Of a DNA stretch of 64,000 nt, positions 37,605-50,128 are shown one piece after another (the first letter of the stretch is position 1; every line of letters starts with the position of its first letter). The stretch spans positions 142,294,361 through 142,358,360 of the forward strand of contig NC_079492.1 in the NCBI RefSeq assembly GCF_020520425.1. Direction: 5' to 3'. Made by a program: the position numbers and the translations under genes. The stretch comes from Spinacia oleracea. Taxonomy: Eukaryota > Streptophyta > Magnoliopsida > Caryophyllales > Amaranthaceae. The notes under the pieces were generated by a model. That model was not told the origin of the DNA. It saw only the letters and a list, made by a program, of their open reading frames with translations, and made no database searches.

Positions 37605-40600
37605 TGAACTGGCTGAGGGATTGAACAGCAAAAGATATGTCAGGTCTAGTGTGAGTAAGAAAGTTCAACTTTCCCACATAGCATCTATACAATTCTGCAT
37701 TGAAATATTGTTCACCATCTGTTGTCAGCTTCATGTCAAGAGGAAAAGGAGTGACAGTAGGTTTAGACAAATCCCATTCACAATCATGGAGAAGCTCTTT
37801 TGTATACTTCTTCTGTGTTAAAATGTATCCATCAGATGTCTGACTAACTTCAATTCCAAGGAAGAAATTTAGGATCCCTAGATCTTTAATACTGAAAGTA
37901 TTATGTAGATGTTGTTTAAGAGCCTTTATTGTAGCTTCATTAGAGCCTGTGATGATAATATCATCAACATAGACAGCCACCACTGTAATGTCTGCAGAAT
38001 CATGTTTGATGAAAAGAGAATAATCACTCTTTGATTGTATGTACCCTTGGGACTTGAGCTCACAGTGAAGCCTAGCAAACCATTGCCTTGAATCTTGTTT
38101 AAGGCCATAAAGAGATTTATTTAGCTTACAGACATAACCATTGGGAGCTGAAACACCTTCAGGAACCTTCATGTATACTTCTTCCTCAAGAGTGCCATGA
38201 AGAAAGGCATTGTTAATGTCTAACTGGAAAAGTTTCCATTGTTTGCTGGCAGCTAAGCTAATTAGACACCTCACAGTGGCCATTTTGACAACAGGAGAGA
38301 ATGTTTCATGGTAGTCAATACCATATTTTTGTGTGAACCCCTTTGCAACCAATCTGGCTTTGTATCTTTCAACTGAGCCATCTGCATTCTTTTTGATCCT
38401 GTAGACCCATTTACATCCAATGGCCTTCTTTCCTTTAGGCAATAGGACATAATCCCAGGTTTTGTTATGTTGCAATGCACTGATTTCTTTATCCATTGCA
38501 TCTATCCACTTTGAATCTGTAGCAGCTTCAGAATATGTAGTAGGTTCAACCAGTTCCATATGTGCAGCAATGAGAAGCTTATGGTGATCTGGCAATTTGT
38601 CATAAGCCACAAGATTGCACCAGTGTTTTGGAGGTTTGTGACAAACATAATCATTGAAATGAGAGGGTGGTTTGATAGTTCTGGTAGATTTTCTAGGTGC
38701 TGGTGGAGAAGGTGGAGAAGATGGTGGAGTGAAAGAGATGTCAGATGTGGGGAAATTAACAACAGAAATAGACAAGGGAGTTGTGGTTGTAGAATTAGAA
38801 GAATCAAGATCTTGTGATGAAATATCAGGTAAATCTGAAGAGTAAGGAGTAGTATTTGGTAAAAAGAATTGAGTGGAATAAGCAACTGATGGATCAGGTG
38901 AGAAATGGAAAGGAAAATGGTGTTCATGGAACACAACATCCCTGGAAACCACTGATTTCTTTGTGTTGAGATTGAGAACTTTGTAAGCTTTCTGATTTGG
39001 AGGGTATCCAAGTAGAACACATGGATCTGCTCTTGGGTCAAACATGGATCTGTTGACCTTAGAGGTAGTAATGTAGCACAGACATCCAAAGACTTTCAAG
39101 TGAGATAAGTCAGGTGGTTGTTTGAATAGCTTCTCATATGGTGTACTGAACTGAATACTTTTTAAAGGCATTCTGTTGATCAGAAAAGTAGCAGTTAATA
39201 TACAATCACTCCAATACTTATCAGGTAGTTTGGACTGAAAAAACAAAGCTCTTGCAGTTTCAAGAAGATGTTTATGCTTTCTTTCAACCACACCATTTTG
39301 CTGAGGTGTGTGACTACAGCTTTTCTGTTGAAGAATTCCTTTGCTAAGAAACAATTCCTTCATTGCACCTTCTGTCAAATCAGGTGCATTATCTAATCTA
39401 ACTGATTTAACTGTAAAACCAAAATGATTCTCAACATACAGTAAAAAATCAGTCATAATTTTGACAGAATCTGTTTTATTTCTCATTAAATGAGTCCAAG
39501 TCATCCTAGTGTAATCATCCACAATTGTTAAGAACTGATTACATCTAGAAGAATCAAGTACAGAGTAGGGCCCCCATACATCTACATGTAACAAGTCAAA
39601 GGGCTGTACTGACTTAATAGTGCTAGTGGGGAAAGGGAACCTTGTTTGCTTAGCTAATGGACAAATCTGACAAAAACATTCAGCTAGGCAACCTTTGACA
39701 TTAATGTTCTTAATATTCTTTATTTTTCCAAAAGAAATATGTCCTAGTCTAAGATGCCAAAGTTTAGCTTCTTCAACTTCAGATGCCATGCTGGAAAGAG
39801 CATAATTGTGTGACATTGTACTGCTATCAGATGCCAACAACTCTTCATTCAAACAATACAGGCCTTTGTCCAATCTACCAAGCAGAGTATGCTTGTTCTT
39901 GGAAAGGTCCTGTGCAAAACATTCATTATGTGTGAATAAAACTGAACACTGGATATCATTGCAGAGTTGAGAAATACTAATCAGGTTGAACTGGAAACCT
40001 AGAACATACAACACATTCCTAAGTGTTATATTATTTCCTAGGTCAATTATACCTTTGTGTGTTACCTGTAATTCTGTTCCATCAGGAATTGTGATGGTGT
40101 GTTGTTTATCATCAACAGATTCTAACTTACTGAACATTTTTTTCTCTGAACACATGTGATCACTTGCACCACTATCTAGAATCCACTTAGCTTTAAATTT
40201 AGAAAGGAGACAAAATGTACCTCTCAATTGAGTAGTAGTTTCTAAACCAAGAGAACCAGAACCAGAACATTCGGCTTGGTTAGCAACTTTCTGAGTGTTA
40301 AGCAGGCCCAAAATCTTGTTGTATTGTTCTTCTGTAAATGTGGCATGAACCATTCCTGTATCTCCCTCAGTTGGACTTTCCTTTTCAGTAAACTCTTCTA
40401 ACTGAGCAGCTGCTGCTACTCTTTTGCCTCTGCCTTTGAAATCCTTAGGATAGCCATGTAGCTTCCAACATTTATCAACAGTGTGATTCTTCATTTTGCA
40501 ATGTTCACAGTATAAATTGTTTCTACTGTAAGTAAAGTTTCTTGGTTGATTTCCACCTATGTTTTGCATGCCAGAACTAGAACCATAGTTAGACTTATAT

Positions 40601-41352
40601 GGCCTATTATCAGTGAACTTTCTTGCAGTGAACACAGTAGATTCCAAGTTGTGATTTCTGTTGCTATTAACTTCTTTCTGTTGTTCTTCTTGAAGCAATA
40701 ATCCATATGCTTTAGAGATTGTTGGAAGTGGACTCATCATGAGAATAGTGCTTTTAGAGTGATCATACTTCTCATTCAATTTCATCAAAAACTGAATCAA
40801 CCTTTGATTCTGTTGAGACTTCAGAAGTTTCTGTGTGAGAGTGCAATTACAGCCAGTGCATATACAAGATGGTAAAGGATCCAAGCCATCTAGTTGATCC
40901 CAAAGAAGTTTGATCTTAGTGAAAAATCCTGAGATTTGCTCATCATCATCTTGATTCAAATCACATAGTTTCTGCTGAACTGAGAATAACTGTGGACCAG
41001 ATGATTGAAAAAATCTCTCTTCAAGATCTAACCAGATATCTCTTGCTGTTTTGAGGTACAAAACACTTCTTGCAATTGAAACTTCAAGAGATCCTAACAT
41101 TCAAGAGATTACCAAATCGTTGCACCTATTCCAGATTCTAAAATTTTCTGAGTTTGCTGTTGGTTGATCCAAAGTTCCATCAACAAAACACAATTTGTTT
41201 CTAGCAGACAAAGCTATCATCATAGATCTTTTCCAGTCATTAAAGCACTTGCCATCAAAGACTATATTGACCAATTTTGAAGTATTAAGATCATTATTGC
41301 TGAGATAGTAAGCTGAATTTGGATTGAGTGAAGAATCAGTATCAGTAGGCAT
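37605..41352 (-). pseudogene. Outer copia gag-pol, 5' part
   Basis: Starts at 41352 (MPTDTDSSLNPN). An in-frame TGA at 41103-41101 breaks Gag after NDLVIS, and the frame then stays open to the nested insertion at 37604. Visible: zinc knuckle (CEHCKMKNHTVDKC), protease DSG (WILDSGASDHMC), integrase zinc finger (HLRLGHIS, CQICPLAKQ) and DDE region (QQNGVVERKHKH), reverse transcriptase with YVDDII and SLYGLKQDSRQW. The D in LKQDSRQW replaces the usual A. The rest of pol is at 26590-27176. Confidence 0.93.
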
Positions 41353-41504
41353 TCTGAAGAGAACAAAGATGAAATTCTACAGAATTTCAGCTGCTGAAAA
41401 ACAGAATCAAGGATTCTAAATTGAGAACAACTTGATCAATTGATCAAGCAATATAGAAGAAGTAGAAATTTACGGAAACAATTCAGGCAGGATCTAATGA
41501 TCTT

Positions 41505-41516
41505 GCTCTGATACCA
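41505..41516 (-). promoter_or_regulatory. Primer-binding site of outer copia
   Basis: TGGTATCAGAGC on minus, directly inside the 5' LTR: complement of initiator tRNA-Met. Confidence 0.9.
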
Positions 41517-41917
41517 TGTCAATTTTCACCTCTTTAGGATGAAAACTTCTTGAGAGAATTAGAGAGAAAATGCTTAAGAAGAATGAAGATATTATTTCAT
41601 TGAATGAATTCGAATAATTACAGCAGGAACTATATTTATACAATCTGTATGCTAACTTCTATGAGGTGTTTCCACCAATCAAAACATTCTAAATGTACAG
41701 CTCATCATTGTCAGTTTATTGCATAAATAGATCATCAACTAACAGCTCTAACAGCTCTAACAACCTTCCTTAAATCTAGGGAATCAGTTAGCCACTGCTT
41801 CTAGAAGTTGTTGAGCTGGTCATTGTGTGCACAAGGTTGCTGCTGCTTGTTTTGCTTTGCTTTGATATGTTGGTTGCTCGTGTGGTGCAAGGCTGAATAC
41901 CATGCTGAATACCAACA
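41517..41917 (-). repeat. 5' LTR of outer copia
   Basis: 401 bp, TG...CA on plus, differs from the other LTR at about four bases. Confidence 0.93.
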
Positions 41918-41945
41918 AGAGCCGTGGAGAGGAGAGTCAGGAACA

Positions 41946-42040
41946 CCAAACTAACTTGTATTTAATTTTGGTATATGTGATAATGTGTGACTTGATCATG
42001 CATATTAATTGTTTTCACATTATACACGAAGTTAATTTAT
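41946..42040 (+). pseudogene. Third ANS remnant: 3' end, right half
   Basis: GATAATGTGTGACTTGATCATGC and CACATTATACACGAAGTTAAT follow the ANS downstream flank at 18345-18400. Together with 25389-25577 this makes one interrupted copy. Confidence 0.65.
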
Positions 42041-42180
42041 ATTTTGATTTCCATGTTCTACAAATTCTTGAAATGTATATTTCCTCTATTTCTTTACCTG
42101 CGCCTTTTAGGTCGGGGACAACACTAAAAAATGAAGCAAATATCAAGAACTCCCATGCGACAGCAAATAAATTAGGTAGA

Positions 42181-45100
42181 TTTTTTTTATTTTTTTTACA
42201 TTAGCTTACTAAACAACAACTACATAAAACTAGTAAATGATACTAAATTTGCAGCCGCTCTTTTTTCTAGGTTATGTGCTTGATCAACTCGCTGCCTATC
42301 CACTTTATGAATGCTACACCAGGAAAATCTCTTACCTACTCGCTTGATTTCATCTATTGTCCACCGCATCTGAATTTCTATTGAATCATCTTCCAAGAAC
42401 ATATGAACCAGTACCTGAGAATCAGTGAGGATAGTAACTTTTTCCAGGCGTGCTTGATTGGCCCACTACAAAGCAAGGAGGCAGCCCATTGTCTCAGCAT
42501 GTAAAGCAGTTGTTGTAGTCCCAGAATATGCTCCACCTAAAACATTTCCATCTGCTCTGTTGTGGTCTTCCCAAACCCAACCCAACCCCGCATTGGTCGT
42601 ATTCTTGTGCCAAGAACCATCCACAAGAAGCATATATGTTGGACCAGTAGTACCAGCATCACTGATGATAGCTCTAGAGAAACCATCCACAAGAAGCATA
42701 TATGTTGGACCAGTGGAATACTTGGTTCGATGTAGAAGTTGTAAAGAATTGCCAAGCTTCTTACTGAAAATATCATGTTGATCGAGCCCTTCTTTCACTA
42801 AAGCAAAAACTGAAGCGATAGTGGTGATGGCATTCTTGAAAATGTGGTTATTCCTCGATAACCACAGAGCCCATTTAGTGCTAATGAAATAGACATTTCT
42901 TTGATTATTCTTTCCATCCTGGCGTTGAAATAGTCGGATATATTTCAGAAACCAATCCACAAAGGAAATGGTTTCATTGATTTCTGAATGGATCGCAAGC
43001 AAACCATCCCTCCAAACGTGTTTTGCAATACTACAAAAACAAAAAATGTGCTGGATACCTTCATCTCCATTCGCACAAGTATCACATTTTATATTCACCT
43101 CAACCCCCCTGTGTCTAAGATTCACCTTAGTTGCAATTCCATTATGAAAACGTTTCACAAGAAAATCTTCCATTTAGGAGGAATTTTCATAGACCACAGG
43201 TTCTTGAAATAATCAGAAGACGGTCTATTATGGCTTAGAGTCAAGTCTTCTACAACTAACATTGCATAAGCAGTTTTAACTGTAAACTTACATGACTTGT
43301 GATAACGCCAGTAAAGAGTATCCTCTTCATCTTGAGAAGGCAGCTTCATACTCACAATTCGGCGAGCATGATAAAAATCAAAACTTGCTTTGATTCTAGT
43401 ATGATTCCATTATTTGCCCGAAGGAAGAATAAATTGATTAACCCTCCAATCTCTCGCATTCTGAAGGTGGACGTCTGAATTGTACACCGAAATGTCTCCT
43501 AGAACCCATATATCCTTACCTGCCACCACTCGCCGACCATTCCCGATTTTCCAATCACAACCTTTTAGGAGAAGGTTACTAGCTCAGCACAAACCTCTCA
43601 TTCCCCATGAAAAACTTTTCCCAACAAACCTAGCAGAAATTCCTATTATTAGTGGCATTGAAAATTTCCTCCCACAAATCCCTGCCAACAACGATTGAGG
43701 AGTATTGAAAATCCGCCAAGCTTGTTTCATCAGTAGAGCCTTATTTAGAGATTACATTCCCCTAATTCCCAAACCTCCCATACCCTTAGAAAGCTGAATA
43801 GTTTTCCTATTAACCTAGTGCATACCAGAAGTATTATTATTAGACCAGAAATTTTTTGCCAGAATTGAATCGACTTTGAATGCAACTGAAATTGGAACTT
43901 CCATACAAGAAAGAACATGTGTCGACATTGCAACAAGGACCGTGTTAATTAAAATCAGCTTTTGAGATTGGAAAGAGGCACATAATTCCAAGAATTAACC
44001 CTAGCAGCGACCTTATCGACATGAACTGAAAGTTGGAGTGCTTAGGACCAACCAAATCCACAGGAACACCCAAATGTGTTGACAAAGAAGGAACCAGGTT
44101 CATTTGAAAAATGGATTTAAATTTTTGTCTAACATCCACAGGTGTATTAGGACAAACCTTGAAATGAGATTTTTGAAGATTCAGTTGTTGCTCCGAAATC
44201 GCACAGAATCTGGAAATAATGTTGTTCACCTGTGTACAATTGTCCTCTGTAGATTTGAAGAACATAAGGGCATCATCCGCAAAGAAAAGATGCGATATCT
44301 GAGGGCAACCTCGAGTGATGTTAATCCCTTTAAATAAGTGGATATCACTACCCAATTGCAGCATACGGGATAAGACATCCATACAAAAGAGAAATAGAAA
44401 AGGCGATAAAGGATCTCCTTGACGTATTCCACAATTAGGCTTAAACTGATATGAAGTATCACCCTTTAGGAGAACTTTATATGATGCCGTTGAAATACAC
44501 TAGTGGATCAGATGAATCCAATGACAAGGAAAGCCGTAAGCTTTTAAAGATTTCAATAGAAAAACCCAATGAACTCTATCATAGGCTTTTCTCATATCAA
44601 TTTTAACTGTAGCTAGGTACCCAGTACCTTTTCGACGACGATTGATCTTGTCGATAAGTTCATGACTAATGAGAACATTATCCGGCATAAATCTACTTGA
44701 AATGAAATTAAGCATGCTGAGATAGAGAAATGATGGATGGAAGGATGGACTTCATCCTCATAACCAAGCATTTAGAGGCACACTTGTAAATTGTATTACA
44801 TAGACTGATAGGCCTCAAATGGCCTACTTCTTCTGGAATATCGTTTTGAGGAATCATTACCAGGATAGTATGATTCCACTCTTTCAAAAGATAGCCCGCA
44901 ACCAAGAAACTCTTAAAAGCGTCACAAACTGACCTTCCCACTATTTCCCAGTGTAGTTTGAAGAAAGCTGTTGTGAAACCATCAGGACCTGGAGATTTTG
45001 AGTTATCCATTGCAAACATAGCAGATCCTTGTTCCTGGGATTATTGTGGTAGATCTAATTCTCTGAAAACCATGTCAAGATCATCATTATAATAAACATC

Positions 45101-46010
45101 TTGGTTTGAATGAAAAATTTCTTTCAAAGAATCAACCAAAAGACCCTTCACTTGTTCTTGTCCCTCAATCCAATCACCATCTTGATCTTTTAAAATTAGA
45201 ATCTCATTTTTCTTTTGTCTCCTTTTGACCTTAGTATACATCAAGGATGTTGGTAAATCTCCATCTGAAATCCAACGCTCTTTCAATCGTTGCCTCTAAA
45301 ATTTAACTTTAATGGAAGCTTGAGAAAAGGCTTGATCAACCTTTCCCATGTAATCTTCAGCCTGAAATAGATCCCTTATGGAAGTTCCTTCCAAGGTAAG
45401 GTCATCATTCAATTCCTTCCAATTAACACCCCATAACTTTTTAGTAAACAAACACCAACGCTAAATTTTCAAATGAAGTTCAACTAATCACCTAGACAAC
45501 ATAAACATAGGCAACCCTTGACCAGGTGTTCTCCAAACATTGTTAATTACATCAAAAACTTCAGCAAATTGAAGACACCTCAATTTGATATGGTCTGTTT
45601 TTCTAATTTGTCTAGCATCAGTAGAAAAAATAATATCAGCATGATCCGAGGCTAGAAAATGTTGGTTTACAATTTTGCTGTCCGGAAAGGACGAAAACCA
45701 ATCATTAGACATATACCCCCTATCTAATCTCTCTAAAATTAACCCGAGGCCATCTCTTTTATTAGTCCACGTATATCTCGGCCCGGAGAATGGTACATCA
45801 ATAAGTCGACTCTGTAATCTCCAACTTACAATCTCATCCCACACTCGTATCAAATTTGAACCCCCAAGTTTGTCACAATAATCTTCAACTTGGTTAAAAT
45901 CCCCCAAAACTAGGCATTTTGGATACAAATAAAGAAGTTCTAACATTTGAGCCCAAACTAATGGCCTACTTCCAACAACGGGGAACCATAAAAGAACATA
46001 ACGTAGTAAA
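42181..46010 (-). pseudogene. L1-type LINE, 5'-truncated and decayed
   Basis: Minus-strand blocks in order: endonuclease C-terminal part (45946-45488: VLGDFNQ, YTWTNKR, SDHADI), reverse transcriptase N-part (45019-44500: SPGPDGFTTAF, RPISLCN, KIDMRKAYDRVHW), the catalytic FADD (within 44382-43945), zinc-binding domain (43355-42985), RNase H (42660-42220: LLVDGSW, HAETMG), then a T-rich 3' tail near 42181-42200. Frameshifts and stops separate all blocks. The first part of the endonuclease and any ORF1 are missing. A 34-bp segment of the RNase H is duplicated (42617 and 42680). Confidence 0.88.
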
Positions 46011-47062
46011 TATTAACACTAGATTCTTACACTACACATTACAAAGTTGGTTGAGCAAAAAACACCCGTGATGGCTAAATTACTCCACCCAAAAACAGCC
46101 AAGCCACCACTAGTACCTATTGGTTCTACTCCACAAGAGAAGGTAGGATTACAACCCTTAAATTTTAGGTATTGATGGTAAATATAAAATATGTATATAA
46201 GGGTAAACTGAGTATTTGGTTTATGAACACACTAAAAAGCATGTGAATATGCATACCATAAAAGGAAATGACGCAAGTAATATGCAACTTCCTTAAAAAA
46301 AATGGTACAATTAAAAAAAAAACGGATGTAGTATAACACTTCTACCTGTAATTTGCTACCCCGTATAATTGTTCACTTATCTAGTTATCCTCGCCTATGA
46401 AAAAAGAGAGGTTTTAGATTCAATTAGTTTAGATAAGTTTAGGTTAGAGAAGTTTACACTTTTGATTTTACTCTCTTGCAACCTGGTCCAATAAAGTCTA
46501 ATAATTTTAAATGTGGTCCATAAGTTTAGATAAGTTTACAAGTTCATTTCAGTCCGAGAGATTTCACGTGAAAGGAACACACCAAAAACGTTGTTGGTTG
46601 TATTATTTAGTCTAACAACTAGTTTTGTCGAATTAATGTTTATTTTTGACAATCAGTTGTTGGTTGTTTATATAGGTTGTTTCCCTCGACACCAGACTTG
46701 TGTGCAACTTAGTCCACATCGAGCCATCCACAATCCAACCACGTGTCAACCAAAGAAAAGCCCAAGAACCTAGAATGACAAGCCAATAAAAAACATCCCA
46801 CCTGGCCACCTTGATGACATGGCAGATTTACTGAAATCAAAACCAACGCCAAAAAAACAATTCTAATTTCCAACCCAACAGAAGAAGTATAGATCTTTTA
46901 GAAAGCCCCAATTAATTTCCCTCCACACAATACACCATTTGCCTTATCTCCAAAAGATCCCTCCAAACTCAAACCACAATGCCCAGAAAATTCCTTTACT
47001 ATTTCCCCTGTGAAGAATGCTCTGTTTGAGCTGAAATAATTTTTGAAAAGTGGTAAAAAAAA
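46011..47062. other. Intergenic and PGRL1 upstream region
   Basis: No gene seen. The last ~200 bp (CA-rich leader, GCCTTATCTCC at about 46940, an inverted I-box-like GATAAG) probably hold the PGRL1 promoter and 5' UTR. No clear TATA box, as is common for photosynthesis genes. Confidence 0.4.
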
Positions 47063-49822
47063 ATGGCTTCCAAACTAGGGGTTGCTGCTTTAACTTCCCC
47101 AAGGATTTTTTCAGCTCCAAGAAGAAAACCCTTAGTTACAGTCTCCACTGCATCTCCATTATCATTCTCTTTGAAGGATGCTTCTTCTCAGTTCATGGCT
47201 GTTCGCCGTCTCGCAGTTCGCCGTAGATTCTTACTTCTTGCCCCCAACGCTGCTACTGATAAGCAAGGTTTTTTTTTGGCACTTTTTCATGTTCAAGTAC
47301 TTACTCTAAAGATTTGATTTTGACCATTATTTCTCTCATCAAACAATTATTAAAGGTTCAAGTCATTAAGCAATGATTAATAGGCCATGTCATCGAACTT
47401 GAATGATCAAGTATTTGTAAATAATGGAAGTATGTTGAAGTTTATTTTCAAGTAATTGGTTCAAAGCTGGATGTTGGTTGTTTTATACAATTAGCAGTAC
47501 CTCATAAATCATACTCTTACAACATATTTGGTCATAACATTTAAGGGTTGATTAGCATTCGCAACTCTGAGGGCCAATCAAACATATTCTGAGGTTATAA
47601 TAATGATATACTGATATAGATTTAGGGTCTATTAGCATTCGCAGCTCTGAGGGTCAATCAAACATTTTCCGAGGTTATAATACTGATATAGATTTAAGGG
47701 TCTATTAGCATTCGCAACTCTGAGGGCCAATCAAACATTTTCCGAAGTTATAATAATGATATAGATCTTCAAACAATCTAATTTCATAATAAAATTAGTG
47801 ATGCTCATGTAAGCCTTTAGCTTGGCCTCTAGATCATGAGTTCATGACTTAGACATCAATGAAGTGGGAAAGGATTCGAATTAGTGAGCTCACTGCAATC
47901 TTGACCAGTTCAAAATGAGTTCTTCAACGAAGCATTAGATTATCCTAGTTGAAGATGCAAGAAACTTATCCTAGATGATTAATCTGAATGCAAATAGGAG
48001 TATTATAAAATAAAAAACAAATAGAATCCAATGAGAAAATTCGACTTACTAGCTTCTTCTGCAATACTTGTATTCATTTGTTCTTCTGTGAAAAATGAGA
48101 AGTATTAAGTAAAAGTAATTGTAATTTTCAGGTCAGACGGGAGGTGAAGACGAAACTATAGACAGTAATATGTTACAATATTGCAGTATTGACAAGAAGG
48201 CAAAGAAATCAATAGGGGATCTTGAACAGGATTTCTTACAAGCACTACAAGTATACATATAGTAACTCTTTGTTTAATTAGCTAGTTTCTCTTCATTTTC
48301 CCTGCTTCTTAGTATTCAGAACAGAACATTTGAGTATGGACTATAACACTACCTCTTTTCGGTGGTCAGTCATTCTACTATGAGGGGAAAGCTGTCATGT
48401 CAAACGAGGAATTCGACAATCTCAAGGAAGAGTTAATGTGGGAAGGAAGCAGCATAGTAATGCTAAGTTAGTTTCATTTGTACACTGTCAAAAACATTCG
48501 AAACTATTCAGTTGTTTCCTGACTAATGATGATGCTAATAAGTGTAACTTGTTTCATTTTCTTGACTAATTCACCAAACAGGTCCTGATGAGCAGAGGTT
48601 TCTAGAAGCTTCCATGGCTTATGTAGCTGGAAAACCAATTTTGTCAGATAAGGAGTTTGATGAACTAAAGATGAATCTTAAGGTCTGTACCTTGCTGACT
48701 GCTTGGAACAGACTTCTTTCTTATAAATAATCCCTCAGTATTTTTATCAGCTAACCTGTTGTCAATTGCTGATGCCACTCACTTGTTTTCCAGACGGGAG
48801 GTAGTATGATTGTCGTGGAGGGTCCTCGTTGCAGTCTTAGGAGTAGAAAGGTCTGATATGTTCCATTAGCATCTTTACTTTAAATGTTAAGTGTTCATAT
48901 AATTATTTTAAGTTGTTAGAGTCACTTGATATCTATGATGGTTTGATTCTTCCTAATGAGCTTCAGTCTGACAGGTTTACAGCGACCTCAGTGTTGACTA
49001 CTTCAAAATGTTCTTGTTGAATGTTCCAGCTGCTGTCGTTGCCCTTGGACTGTGAGTATATCTATAACCTGTTTACTGTCCTTTCCCCTTTCGCCTATGT
49101 TACTCAGAGTCATGTACTCCTCTAGTAGAATTCAAATATTTTCAGATTATATTCCTTGATCTACCATCAAATCTGATGTAGGAAATGGCTCAACTCTTGA
49201 ACAGGTTTTTCTTCTTGGATGATCTGACCGGATTTGAGATCACTGTACTGTTGGAGGTAATAATCTTACTTACTGTTTCACCAATCTCAGTCTATTTGTG
49301 TTCCTATTCTTGTATTCATCAGTAACTGCAGGAATTTGATCATTCTGTTTTACATCACTGCAGCTTCCAGAGCCTTTCAGTTTCATTTTCACATGGTTTG
49401 CTGCACTTCCAGCAATACTATGGTTATCTCAGGCCATCACAAAGCTTATTGTCAGAGATTTTCTCATTTTGAAGGTAATGCATCCCCTTTTTTCATGAGC
49501 ATAACAATTTAATTAACGTCCTTAATCATGTGGTTAATATATTGTTACCATCTACTAGGGCACTTGTCCTAACTGTGGTACAGAGAACCTCTCCTTCTTT
49601 GGAACTATTCTTTCAGTATCCAGTGGCGGCGCCACCAACAGTGTGAAATGCTCAGAGTAAGAAATAATCTACCTGCTACAAATAATTTTGGAACTTGAGA
49701 AATATATTAATTATTTCTTGTCTAATAATCGTTATGAAACATCTTTCTTCAGCTGTGGCACGAAATTAGAATTTGATTCGAGTAAGCGTATGTTGACAAT
49801 ACCAGAAGGAAGCCAAGCTTAA
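47063..49822 (+). CDS. PGRL1: PGR5-like protein 1 (PGRL1), chloroplast
   Basis: Ten exons: 47063-47267, 48132-48250, 48370-48466, 48582-48682, 48794-48850, 48975-49051, 49205-49256, 49364-49474, 49559-49656, 49753-49822, all GT-AG, joining to 328 aa. PGRL1 works with PGR5 in antimycin-sensitive cyclic electron flow around photosystem I in the thylakoid membrane. The N-terminus (about 60 aa, rich in S, R, A, few acidic) is a transit peptide. Two membrane spans lie at about 204-223 and 240-262. The cysteines known as redox/iron ligands in this family are present: C86, C187, the CPNC pair 276/279 and the CSDC pair 304/307. Size and motifs match the Arabidopsis proteins. Intron 1 contains a three-copy repeat. 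No defect seen. Confidence 0.94.
47543..47768. repeat. Three-copy ~75-80 bp repeat in PGRL1 intron 1
   Basis: The sentence AGGGT..ATTAGCATTCGCAAC followed by CTCTGAGGG, CAATCAAACAT and GAGGTTATAAT occurs at 47551, 47631 and 47705 with small differences. Confidence 0.85.
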
Positions 49823-49977
49823 GGTCAAGGTATACACAATATACTTGTCTGTAATCCCCTGCTAATTATCTGATTTAAGTCTTCTGAAGTTGTCTTGACC
49901 TTATACCTAAAACATGATCCCAAGTACTATCTGAAATGCAATTTTTCTATATACTACAGACCCAACGAAGAATCATT

Positions 49978-50128
49978 GAGGTCTCAGCTTAGTGGTTAAG
50001 ATTGACCTCTGTATAATAGGTCTTAGGTTCGAATCTCTCCGCCCCCATTTGTAATTTGCATTGCCCTTGTGGCTCATTCGCATAGGGATTATTCCTAACT
50101 AATGGGAGATTTGATTTAAGAAAATGGT
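49978..50128 (+). mobile_element. tRNA-derived SINE
   Basis: Begins with a tRNA-like head: an A-box-like CAGCTTAGTGGTTAAG and, about 35 bp later, a B-box GGTTCGAATC. The head cannot fold as a complete tRNA and is followed by a ~90-bp non-tRNA body. This is the layout of plant SINEs. It lies 3' of PGRL1, possibly in its 3' UTR. Ends are approximate because no target duplication was found. Confidence 0.6.

Larger units (their letters stand above)
26173..41917 (-). mobile_element. Outer Ty1/copia retrotransposon (interrupted)
   Basis: A minus-strand copia element with 401-bp LTRs (TG...CA), about 5.3 kb once the nested element is removed. The target duplication is GGAGC/AGAGC (one mismatch). 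The primer-binding site is complementary to initiator tRNA-Met and the polypurine tract is intact. Domain order gag, protease, integrase, reverse transcriptase, RNase H is copia type. The two LTRs differ at roughly four positions, so insertion was recent. Two in-frame stops (41101-41103 TGA; 27076-27078 TAG) and the nested copia disable it. Confidence 0.92.

Noticed and set aside
49978-50050. Possible tRNA gene
   Set aside because: A- and B-box-like motifs are present but the arms do not form a complete cloverleaf and a non-tRNA body follows; a SINE fits better.
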